DNA from: Adenanthera pavonina
Lineage: Eukaryota; Streptophyta; Magnoliopsida; Fabales; Fabaceae
Direction: 5' to 3'
Length of the DNA stretch: 64,000 nt
Assembly: GCA_026686845.1 (NCBI GenBank)
Contig: JAIVEN010000028.1
Location: 15,001 to 79,000 of the forward strand
Shown: piece after piece, positions 1-11,500 of the stretch
Layout: every line of letters starts with the position of its first letter
Position numbering within the stretch: position 1 is the stretch's first letter
The notes under the pieces: generated by a model
Told to the model about the DNA's origin: nothing
Seen by the model: the letters and a program-made list of their open reading frames with translations, nothing else
Database searches by the model: none
Position numbers and translations under genes: made by a program

Positions 1-1500
1 GGATTTCTTCACTTGGAATCTTTTGTACACCTTTGATATCTTCCTTCCAAGCTCCAGTTTATTTGGAATTATCAAAAATACTTGATTCAACAGTTATGTG
101 GCATCATTCTGGATTAAGTAAAATCATGTGAATTGTAAGATAAATATTGTTCTCTCTCTCTCTCCACTTGGCAGAATTCACTATGCATTTTGGGGAAAAT
201 AATTATTAAAAAATTGTGTAGAAAATTGTAGCTTCTTCCAAAAGTCTTGTGGAGTGGTTGGCAAGAAAGCTTAATAGCCATTGGATTTGGAACTTAAAAA
301 TCAATGGCTTGGATTTAAAGAAAGCAAAGGAGAAGTGACTAAGTAATTGAATTGTGACCATTGGATTAAAATGAAGATCAAATGTTGAGATTGCTTAGAG
401 ATGTCTATAAATAGGAGAGTACCCTCTTCCCCTCTATTCTTCTTATTTTAGCTAAAAACTAGATAGAGGGTGTAGACAGAGAAAGTGTCTTGAAGAAAGA
501 AGGAAGAAACAAAGGAGAATGGAGAAATTTTGAAGGAGCTAGAGGCAAGTCAAGAGTAGCTTAAGGTAAGGGTTTAATTTATTTTTATGAGTTCTTGGTT
601 GAGTTTAATGAAAATCTTTTCCTCCCTAACAAGAGATTTTCATGAAAAAAATGATAGGGATGTATTCCTCATACAAAAATGAGTAGGATGGCAGGGGTTT
701 GATTTTAAAACCAAGCATTTAGGAAGTTGTTTTTTAAAACCCTAAGTTGAAGTTATAAAGTTTACTAAGGTAAAATAATGATTGAGCAAGTAAAATGTTA
801 TGTGTATAGGTTTTGGATAATCTAGTAAAGCAATTAAATGCTTGAACCAAGTTAGAAAGCAAAGGAAGACAAACTAGCTCTTAAGGTAGCAACATTTCAT
901 TTCTTGCTTTTATGTTATTCGTGAGTAGTAGAAATGATGTTTCTTGATGCCATTTTATTGCTGCTATGATATATGATTGAAATTGGCTTTGTTTTGAATT
1001 GTGAGCAATACCCTATATGTCCATTTTTAAAAGAAAAACTCTGCCGAAATTTTTACTTGTCAACATGTTACATTGTTTGTATTGAGTTCAAGAATGCTTA
1101 ATGATGCTTTTATGACTACTTGTAAGTAATATGATTGCTTGAAATGCTTTGTTGCTAGTAAGATTGTTTAATCTCACCCCAAAGCTACTAACCATGATAA
1201 GATCAAGTCATGCAAAGGACAAGAGCAAAGAAAATGAAGATTGAAGAGGAAGCTAGATTATGTTATGTTTTAAGAAGATGTTATGTGGTTATCTCTATTA
1301 TTTAAAATTCTTGAATGATGTATGAATTATGTATAATGTGTTAGACATGTTCCCTTAAGCTTAATGTAATGTTTAGAAGTAACCCAAGATGAATCCATGT
1401 TGAGATAATAGAATTATTATGTTAATTACAATGTATGATTCAAGAATTGCCTAATTTGGCACTCATAAGATTATGATGTGTAAAATTGTTCTGGATTGTA
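1..1500 (+). repeat. possible long LTR, Ty3/gypsy type (partial)
   Basis: Non-coding stretch with promoter-like and leader-like features. A TATA-type box (tctataaatagg) lies near 404-416, followed by a purine-rich leader. A pyrimidine/CACCCC-type stretch sits near 1170-1180. This layout resembles the long LTRs of Del/Tekay-like gypsy elements. No second copy, primer site or target duplication is visible, so the boundaries are a guess. It could instead be the promoter and leader of an unrelated transcript. Confidence 0.3.
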
Positions 1501-1875
1501 GTATTTACCCAGTGGCTGGTACCCTCTAATTATAGACAAGATAAGATTTCTAGGGAGACCAATTTCATTTACATTGGTTAAGTATGCAAGTAGTTATGGC
1601 TTGCCAAATTTAAGGGATTACAATTGGACAATTTCAAAATTGCCAAATGAACAATAATCTTCCCATAATAAACCGTACAAAGTGGCAAGCCTAAACTCCA
1701 GTTTCTTTTTTTTCATGTAAAGAATTGAATGAGCTATTTTTTTGAACTTGAACCACTTTAATACAATATTTTATAATTAGTTATAAATTTTCAAAGTTCA
1801 ATCAGACAATGAGTAATATCAAATGAATAGTACCTGCAGGAAGAAATTTTCTAATTTGAGTTTTTGGTTGGTTCA

Positions 1876-2255
1876 AACTTCCAAATCCTCTTTAATTGGT
1901 CTTAAAAGATGTGTGAAACATGGGAAAGGTCAATATAAGTTAAGATGTTATATTTTTTGTATCAAAGCAAAAGTTCAAGTAAAGATAGTTTCAAATCTTT
2001 GTAAACTAGAAATGTTTAGTTGTATCTTTAAGTTGTAGTTCCCCTAGTTTAGTATTGTTCAAGATGGAATGATAAGTTATTGCATGATGGAGACTAGCAA
2101 ACATGTCACACTTTGAAAGCAATAGCAATACCTCTAACAATAATGATAAGTTATTCCAAATCCTCTAACAATAATGATAAGTTATTCCAAATCATCTCTA
2201 ATTGTTCTTAAAAGATATATGAAACATGGAAAAGGTCAATATAAGTTAAGGTATT
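1876..2255 (+). repeat. local duplications in front of the satellite
   Basis: A segment of about 75 bp at 1876-1946 (contains cttaaaagatgtgtgaaaca and ggtcaatataagttaag) returns, diverged, at 2184-2255. Between the copies a 31-bp unit containing aacaataatgataagttatt is repeated in tandem at about 2130-2160 and 2161-2191. There is no coding signal. The remainder of 1500-2240 shows nothing recognisable. Confidence 0.65.
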
Positions 2256-5200
2256 ACATTTAAAATGCAAAATACTCATTAGAGTACCACTACAAAGGTG
2301 CATGTACTTTGCATAGGAATACATCTATTTTGAACTTTACCTTCGCAATCTCACCTCTTGACTTAAGATATTGAGCAATTAGATTATCCCAATCCTCATG
2401 GATAGTTTTGGATCCCCATATTTGCTTTCTGGGCATAAGATAGTGTTTAAAACATAAAATAATAACACAAAGTATCACATGAAACATACTAGTACTTTGC
2501 GTGGGAGTATATATATTTTTAACTTTCTCCTTGCATTTTCAACTCCTTACTTCAAATATTGAGTGTTTTAGACAATCTCAATCCTAATAGTTCTGGATCC
2601 CGAAATTGGATTTTTAGGCATAGGATGGTGTCTAAAACGCAAAATACTTGCACAAAATACCACTAAACACCTACTAGTACTTTGTGTGGGAGTATATCTA
2701 TTTCGAACTTTCCCTTTGTACTTTTCAACATCAGATATTGTTCATTTAGATAATTCAATCCTAATGAATTATTTGGATTGCCTAATTTGCTTTCTAGGTA
2801 TAAAATAATGTTTAAAATTCAAAATACTCACAAAAAATGCCACTTCAAACGTACTAATACTTTACATGGGAGTACATCTATTTTGAATTTTCCATTTGCA
2901 TTTTCAATTCTTGACTTTAAATATTGAGCATTTCAGATGATGCCAATCATAATGCATAAATCGGAATACCCAAATTTTCTTTCTGGTCATAGGATAGTGT
3001 TTAAAATACAAAATACTCATACTAAGTACCACTATAAACATACTAGTACTTTGAGTGGGAGAACATTTATCTTGAACTTTCCATTGCATTTTCAACTCCT
3101 AACTTTAGATATTGAGTATTTTTTATGATTCATATCCTAATGAATAGTGTTGAAATGGCCAACTTTCTTTCTAGGCATATGATGGTATTTAAAACGCAAA
3201 GTACTCATACAATGTACCATTTCAAACGTACTAAAACTTTGTGTGGAACTACATCTATATGAACTTTTCCTTTACGTTTTTCACCCCTAACTTCAGATAT
3301 TGAGTATTTTAGATGAACCCAATCCTAGTGGATAGTTCTAGATCCCCAAATTGGCTTTCTAGGCATAGGATGGTGTTTCAATTGCAAAATACTCACATAA
3401 AGTATCACCACAAACTTGCTTGTACTTTGCGTGGGAGTCAATCAATTTTGAACTTTCCCTTTGCATTTTCATCACTTGACTTTAGATATTAAACATAATC
3501 AATGTTCACAATCCTAATGGAAAGTTTTGAATCACAAAATTTTCTTTTTGGGCATAGGATGGTATTTAAAACCCAAAGTACTCACATAAAACACCACTAC
3601 AAACATATTAGTATTATGCATTGGAGTACATCTATTTTGAACTTTTCCTTTGCATCTTCAACTTTGGACTTCACATATTGAGCATTTTAGTTGATCCTAA
3701 ACCTAATCAATAGTTCTGGATCCTTAAATTGGCTTTCTAGGCATAGGATGGTGTTCAAAACACAAAATACTCACACAAAATACTACTAAACACATACTAG
3801 TTCTTTGCATGGGAGTTCAACTATTTTAAACTTTCCCTTTGCTTTTTTGATTCTTGTCTTTAGATACTGATCATTTTTTATGATTTAATTCCAAATAAAT
3901 AGTTTTGGAATGCCTAATTTGCTTTCTAACCATAAGGTAGTATTTCAAATGCAAAATACTCACACAAAGTATCACTCCAAACATATTATTATTTTGCATG
4001 GGAATATATCTATTTTGAAATTTTCATTTGCATTTTCAACTCTTAACTTTAGATATTGAATATTTTAGATGATCTCAATCCTAATGGATAATTTTGGATT
4101 TCTAAATTAGCTTTCCGAGCATAGGATGGTGTTTAAAATACAAAATAATCATGCAAAGTACCACTTCAAACATACTAGTACTTTGCATGTGAGTACATCT
4201 ATTTTGAGCTTTCCATTTGCATTTTCAATTCTTGACTTTAGATATTGAGCATTTTAGGTTATGTCAATCTTAATACATAGTTCTGGATCCCCAAAATTAC
4301 TTTAGGGGCATATGATGCTGTTCAAAATGCAAAATACTCACTCAAAGTACCTCTAAAAACCTATTAGTACTTTGCGTAGGTGTATATATATTTTGAACTT
4401 TCTCTATGCATTTTCAATTTCTAACTTCAAATATTAAGCATTTTAGATCATCTTAGTCCTAATGAATGGTTTTTTTATGACTAATTTGCCCTCTAGGTAT
4501 AGAGTTGTGTTTAAAATGCAAAACACTCACACAAAAGTACCACTTCAAATGTACTAGTACTTTGTGTGGAAATACATCTATTTTGAACTTTCCCATTGCA
4601 TTTTCCACTCTTGACTACAGATATTGACCATTTTAGGTTATCCTAGTCATAAGAAATAGTTTTGGATGCATGATTTGCTTTATAGGTATGTGATGCTTTT
4701 AAAATCATAATACTCACACAAAGTATTACTTCAAATGTACTAGTACTTTGTGTGGGAGTACATCTATTTTGAACTTCCCTTGTGCATCTTTAACTTTTGA
4801 CTTAAGATATTGAGCATTTTAGATGATTCTAGTCCTAATGAATAGTTTTGCAATGCCTAATTTGCTCTCTAGGTGAAGGGTGGTATTTAAAATGCAAAAT
4901 ACACAAAGTACTACTTCAAACGTACTAGTAATTTTCTTGGGAGTACATCTATTTTGAACATTTTTGTTGCATTTTCCACTCTTGACTTCAAATATTAAGC
5001 ATTTTAGAAGATCCAAGTCCTAATAAATAGTTTTGGAATTCCTAATTTGCTTTCTAGGAATATGATGGTGTTTAAAATGCAAAATACTCACAAAATACCA
5101 CTTAAAACATACTACTACTTTCGTGAGAGTATATCAATTTTGAACATTTCCTTTGCAGTTACAACTTTAACTTCAGATATTGAGCATTTTAGATTATCCT

Positions 5201-6750
5201 AGTCCCAATGAATAGTTTTGGAATGCTTGAATTACTTTCTAGGCATATGATGTAATTTAAAATGCAAAACACTGACACAAAGTACCTCTACAAATGTTTG
5301 GTACTTTGCCTGGGAGTACATTTATTTTGAACTTCCCCATTGCATTTTCAACTGTTGACTTTAGATTTAGATCATTTTAAACAATCCTAGTCCTAGTGAA
5401 TAGTTTTAGAATGTCTAATTTGTTTTCTAGGTATAGGATGGTGTTTAAAACACAAAATGTTGACACATAACCACTTCAAACATATTTGTGCTATGTGTGA
5501 GCATGCATATATTTTAAACTTTCTAATTGCCTTTTCAACTCCTAACTTTAGATCTTGAGCGTTTTAGATTATCACAATCCTAATGGATAGTTCTAGATCC
5601 CCAAATTTGCTTTTTGAAAACGTATAATACTTATACAAAGTGCTATTGTAAACGTATTAGAATTTTGTATGAGATTACATCTATTTTGAACTTTCCTTTT
5701 CAATTTTCAACTTCTGACTTTAAATATTGAGCATTATAGATGATCCTAGTCCTAATGAATTGTTTTAGAATGCTTGATTTTCTTTTTAGGCTTATGATGG
5801 TATTTAAAATACAAAATACTCGCACAAAACACCAATTTAAACTTACTAATACTTTGTGTGAAAGTACATAAATTTTGAAATTTCCCTTTGCATTTTCGAC
5901 TCTTAACTTAAGATATTGAGCATTTTAGATGATCCCAATACAAATGAATTGTTCTAGATCCCCCAAATTTGCTTTCTAGGCATAAGATGCTATTTAAAAT
6001 GCATAATACTCACACAAAGTATGCAAGGAGTACATCTATTTTGAAGCTTTCCTTTTTATTTTCAACTCTTGACAACCGATATTGAGCATTTTAAATGATC
6101 TCAATCATAATGGATAGCTATGGATCCCCAAATTTGCTTCCTGGGCATATGATAGTGTTTAAAATGCAAAATACTTACACAAAGTACCACTACAAATATA
6201 CTAGTACTTTGTTTAAGAGTACATCTTTTTTTAACTTTTCCTTTACATTTTCAATGCTTGACTTAAGATATTGATCATTTTAGATGGTCTCAATCCTAAT
6301 GAATAGCTTTGGAGTACCAAATTTGCTTTCTACGCATAGAATGGAATTTAAAATACAAAATAATCACACAAAGTACCACTTTAAATGTACTAATACCTTG
6401 TGTGGAAATACATCTATTTTGAACTTTCCCATTTCATTTTCAACTCATAACCTCAGATATTGAGCATTTTAGACAATCTCAGTCTTAATGAATAGTTTTG
6501 GAATGCCTAATATGATTTCTTGGCATAGAATGATGTTTAAAATGCAAAATAGTTATGTAAAGTACCACTTCAAATGTACTAGTGCTTCATGTGGAGGTAA
6601 ATCTATTTTGAAATTTCTCTTTACATTTTCAACCCCTTACCTTAGATTCTAAGCATTTTAGATTATCAATGGACAGTTCTGGATCCCCAAATTTGCTTTC
6701 TAAACATAAGATTGTGTTTAAAACTCAAAATACTCATACATAGTTCTAAG
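2240..6750. repeat. tandem satellite array, about 24 monomers of ~186 bp
   Basis: A diverged unit recurs head to tail. I followed the landmark acatctattttgaact, or close variants, through about 24 positions from 2321 to 6598, which gives a mean spacing near 186 bp. Other landmarks in each unit are tagatattgagcattttaga, ggatccccaaattt, ctaggcataggatggtgttt and gtactagtactttg. Each typical monomer has an imperfect inverted repeat: actcacacaaagtac, a loop of 15-17 nt, then gtactttgcgtgggagt. An outer pair, aaaatgcaaa and tttgcatttt, flanks it. One monomer near 6010-6030 has lost the second arm. There is no coding capacity, and short ORFs inside are chance. Confidence 0.9.
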
Positions 6751-7730
6751 CTTGGTAGTTCCAAGCAACATGGCAAAGAGGATAAGCTCGGTATTCTAAG
6801 CTCTGGTCTTCATAAGGAAAAAGTGTATCACTCTCACTCAAATATCATTACATTGATTGATCTTCTTCATGTAATTCTCGCATCGATCATTTTTTGTTGT
6901 TTTTCTTTGTTGTCTTTCATTGTTTTCCTTTGTTTTTCTTGGATTTCTTGATATTTGACCATTTTGCCTAGGAGTGCAAACTTTTAAATGTGGGGAAATT
7001 GCTACATGAATTGAATTGATATCTCTATAAACTCTATGCACTAAATCCTAAATTCTAAAACCCTAAACCCATATCACTATAATAATTATTAAATGTAAAA
7101 ATTGGGAAACAGAGTTGCAAATTTTGAAGAGAAGTTGCAAACTATCAGACATTGCACAACTATTGACCCCATTAACTAGTTGCCAACAATGGTGGAGAGA
7201 AAAGAGAAGCTAATGGCATTTTGTTAATCTCATATTTCAAATTATTTGACTTCAAGACCAATCTTCTTATATCATAATCATATCATAATTAATTTTATAG
7301 TTGATCTCATTTTATAATCAATTATTAATTTTAGTCCCAATTTGCAACTCCCCCCTAAAAAAATATTAAATGATTAGTATACAGGATTGAAATCGTAGAA
7401 AACTTTAAAGACTAATTTATTGAGCATTTTATACAAAGTTTAATTGGAGTTCTTAGGAAGATATAGGATCTGAATTAAGACCCTACTCAATTTTAAACAT
7501 AACATTGCTTTTTGTTGTTTTTACATAGAATGCCCGAGAGGAATTCATTTTAAAATACTTGCACTTTCAAACGTAAATACTATGACTCTTTTTTCCCTCG
7601 TAATATTAAAATCTTCTATTAGTATCATTTAAAAACTCATTGAAAAAATATATAAATCACGAAACCTTCATATCCCAATGTTTTAGGTGTTTTGGAAAAT
7701 AAAGCTTTGCAAAAGTAATTAATTTTTATC
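6751..7730. other. non-coding 3' flank, AT-rich
   Basis: This lies between the satellite and the MITE, downstream of the methyltransferase gene. Degenerate plant-telomere-like units (cctaaattctaaaaccctaaaccc region) occur at 7046-7071. Nothing else is recognisable and no ORF resembles a protein family. Confidence 0.5.
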
Positions 7731-7965
7731 TCCCATCCTAAATATAAAGAACAAATATCAAGAAATATAGTTAAAAACAGTTAAAATTATTTAATTGATC
7801 AAAAATTAAAAAAAGTTTTCAAAAGTAACCCATTTAATATTAAAAACCTTTATCATGTAATTAATAAAAATAATTATTATAAGAGGTATTATTGAAAAAA
7901 AGTATTAATTAAAATTATAAGAGGTCCCTTTAGTGTCACCTATATTTAAGATGGGAGGGAGTTTT
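7731..7965. mobile_element. MITE with inverted ends, Stowaway-like
   Basis: The left end ctcccatcctaaatata and the right end tatatttaagatgggaggga are inverted copies of one another with few mismatches. They enclose about 200 bp of very AT-rich DNA. The end sequence resembles plant mariner/Stowaway termini, for which a TA target duplication is expected. The flanks are too AT-rich to prove one. No transposase is encoded. Confidence 0.5.
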
Positions 7966-8173
7966 CAATTTGTGTTTGACATTTGTTTAATATACTTACA
8001 ATTTTAGTTAATAACGGAAATAGGAGGAAAGAAAACCCAACCAAAAGAGCCACAATGATGCTATAATTTTTGTGACATCTCTGATTTCGCAGGAACTTTA
8101 GACCAAAACAATTGTTCCAATGATATTGCAGCTAAAGTCCAATAGCAAATATAAATGATATATTCTCCTTTTG

Positions 8174-8196
8174 AATAATAATAATAATAATAATAA
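8174..8196. repeat. (AAT)n microsatellite
   Basis: About seven AAT units in the presumed 3' flank of the methyltransferase gene. I see no canonical polyadenylation signal on the minus strand close to the stop codon. Confidence 0.9.
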
Positions 8197-8505
8197 ACAA
8201 TGGAAAAAACAATTCCGCGTCAGTATACAACCTCATGAACAGATTAATTTTATAATTTCTAGCATCAAGAGTGTTACATCAAAATTTCAATAAGTTAACC
8301 TAACTATTAATGTATATATCGTCAAGTTCATCAGATGCTCCGTTCAAACCTTGTGAGTAGAGATCACTGGGTTTAGCATCCCGGTTCCATTGAAACAACA
8401 AAGTCAGCGACGATACAGATGCAGAAGTCCCAGAGAGACGAGTAATGGTAGTAAGTCATTTCGTGTAGGTTTTCAAGCAAAAGACAAGCAAAACTACCTG
8501 TGCGA

Positions 8506-8548
8506 TCATCTCATAACAGACTCTTTCACATAGGATCGCCCACCTGAG
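8506..8548 (-). CDS. PRMT6: PRMT6 last coding exon
   Basis: Completes a split Ser codon and encodes SGGRSYVKESVMR before TGA at 8508-8506. The acceptor AG is at 8550-8549. The preceding intron is only 89 bp (8549-8637). Its beta-barrel end is typical of the family. Confidence 0.92.
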
Positions 8549-11500
8549 CTGCAATGACAGGAATAAAATTAGAATCCGAAAAGATTATTTAAAATCACCG
8601 TAATGATGTATTATGGTAAAAAAATGCTCTAACTCACGAATATTCAAGGTGAATATTCATAAATCGAGGGTTCTCTTTGCTTTGAGACAGCACCACTGAA
8701 CCTTCAATAAGTTGATCTTGCTCCAGTTCTATGGGATCATAAAAGTATATCAATGTCTGCATATTGTGCAAAACAAACTTATGAGATGTATAATCAACCA
8801 TTAATTGTAAGTTTCAATTAAACTACTGAAATTTGGCCAAAAAGCAACTGAAATTTACTAAACAAGAAGATGAGGCTTCTACTATCTTTTCATCATTTTC
8901 TATTTTGGCTGTAGTTTTCAACATCTTGGCAAGTGTCATGCCAAAATCCTAATTTACATTTCCATTTCAACCAGCCCATGTCAAAGGTGAGGTTTCTACT
9001 ATCTTTCCATCTTTTCTTCTCACTTTATTTTTTCTTTTTCATCTTTTTCAAAAAAAATGTCAGATTTGTTGTCAGCATGCCATGGTGAAATCCATGTCCA
9101 AGGAGGCCTGCAAAAGGGTGTCTACTACAAAGGAATCAGAAATACAAGAAAAGTCTTATTTGTTGTTCACATAAACTTATTATTTGTACATTGGAGTCAT
9201 TCCAAAGTATATTAAGTAATGATATATAGTAAATAAAGTGTTATTTTCAACGTTGACCTGCACCACATAGTATGCCATGCACCATGGTGCCAAGAACCCT
9301 TGTGGAACAAAGACACGTTCTTCAACCAAGGGGATATTTAACTGCCGATGTCCTTGAGTGTTGTAGATAGAACCGTAGAAATCAATTAAGATTTAAGAAG
9401 AATAAAGCTGTTTGAACGTTTTTTTCCTTAAAAAATCCTCAAGATGAGTACAGACACAAGATTGAAAGTTGAACGCATCACAGAACAATGAAAATAAAAC
9501 TGCATATCAGCATATTAGAAATCATAAAAACATACAGCACCTGTTGCCAATGTGTTGGAGGATCCTCCGGTGCAGTGGACAGGACCAATGCCTCATTAGG
9601 ATTTGCCCGTTTTTTCCTGTGACTACCATCCACTGAATGGTTGTCAACTGACAAATTTGTCAGATAAGAATTTGCTGGTGTTGTTGCAGGCCCATTAAAT
9701 TCAACATCAAACCAAAATGCAAAACCATGCAGTGGAGCTGGGAAAGTCAGGAAATATATTTCAATAAATACAGGTACTACAAAGAACAAGCAAGAGCAGA
9801 TTTAAACAGAGCGGTAAACATTGGAAATGGATTAGGACACAGCATAACGGAATTGTGTTTGACCCATGAAATTTGAAAACACGCTATTGTAAAACATGGA
9901 GGGAGAGGGGGGCGTTCAAAAAAAAGCGGAATGAAAAAGTATGAACTGTGAACACATAAATGAAAGGAAGAAAATGCATAAGAAAGGTTACCTCGCATCA
10001 TTGACTTGAACTTATATCTAGTCGAAACAGATTCTAGCTCATGGATGGTAACTGAATAACAGTCAACATGTATTACCTGTAGTGGTAAATGATAATACTT
10101 GAAAATGATACTGGATATTTGGAAGGGAGAAAATTTTGAATCACAACGAACTCAAACATGCACACATTATGGAAACATTTACATATTGCACAAACATGCT
10201 GCAATGAACAGTTTTATATAACTATCTTCTTATCTGATGGGCCCAATACTTTTATGGGCTGGGTTTACAAGAGGAATAGAGCTAAAGGTCCAGAAGATAG
10301 TAGAAAGAAAGCTAAAGAGCACCCACAATCTAGTCACCATGCACATTGAGGTATGAGCCGCATGGGACCCACGCTGGAGGTTTTCTAGGGGTATTGTGCC
10401 ATAAGAATGAGCTAAGCTTTGGACTAGTTGGCAACTGACTATGGACAGGCCTGCCCCTCGAATGATGGGAGCTTTCTACTACTTTAATTTAATATTTCCA
10501 TTTCTGAAGCTATTTCGCTGTCTTAAGCATTGTGATTAGCAGAGTACGAGTTTTTGTTACTATTATCCCTTCCTTAATGGGGGATTATTGTACTAATTCT
10601 CTCAGTAGCAGCTAATAATACTTTGGGGTCCCATCATTATCAGATTTTGAATTTTTCTCATCAAAGCATTCCACTAGTCACTGAGTAGGGTGAAACACCA
10701 CGATCAACTGATTCTAATACAAGATGTATTTTCAAATATATATATATATATTTCAATGAAAGAACAAAGTCAATGGACAATAATTCCCCTTAAGAAACTG
10801 TGAGAAATTATAATTATACTCTCAAGGGGCTTCATTAAACAATTTAATTTTTTGAGCTGGATCATTACTTGACAAGATAACAAAACATCTACCACAATGT
10901 TATCAAGAGCATGATTCTTGCCATTCCCATTATCTTTTTCAGCACAAATGATGGGCCTGTGCTTCGTTCACACTTTAAATCCAATAGGATTTTGCCAATT
11001 TGAGTGGCTGAAAGACCTATAGTTTAATAGTAAGCACTCAATCCCACAAAAATAGGAATGAGAAAATATAAAAATATTTAAAAAAAAAAAACTAATCAGT
11101 TAAGAGGTACTGACCAGATATGTCCCAATTAAAATATGACAGAAGTCCGAATAATTGCTGATGATTGAATTGAAGAATTTAAATGGTATTTATACACTTA
11201 GGAAGAAGCTAGCCTAGTAAAGAAAATAAATGTAGGGGACAAATTAAAAATCTTTCAGGATTGACAAATCCATTGATTTATACTTAATTCCTAGTTCCTA
11301 TGGTGATGGGAACTTGGGTAATATGAGATGTCCAAATCCCACATTGAGCAGTATATGATACTCAATGGAGTATTTAAGTGGGTTGGTTCTTCCACCTCAA
11401 CAACTATGCATATATATAATACTCAATGGAGCATTTAAGTAGGAGAGAGTTCACCATCCCACTTGAGTTCCCATCAATAGTATCAAAGCCTAGGTGTCAA

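Noticed and set aside
2290..5016. Several 60-65 codon ORFs in the satellite
   Set aside because: They arise from the repeated monomer read in one frame, differ between monomers and have no domain.
9478..9789. A 103-codon minus ORF as a separate gene
   Set aside because: It is the PRMT6 exon 9541-9737 plus readthrough into both introns.
10158..10349. Small plus-strand ORF as a host gene
   Set aside because: Its second half is the coding overlap of a solo chromovirus LTR; there is no independent support.
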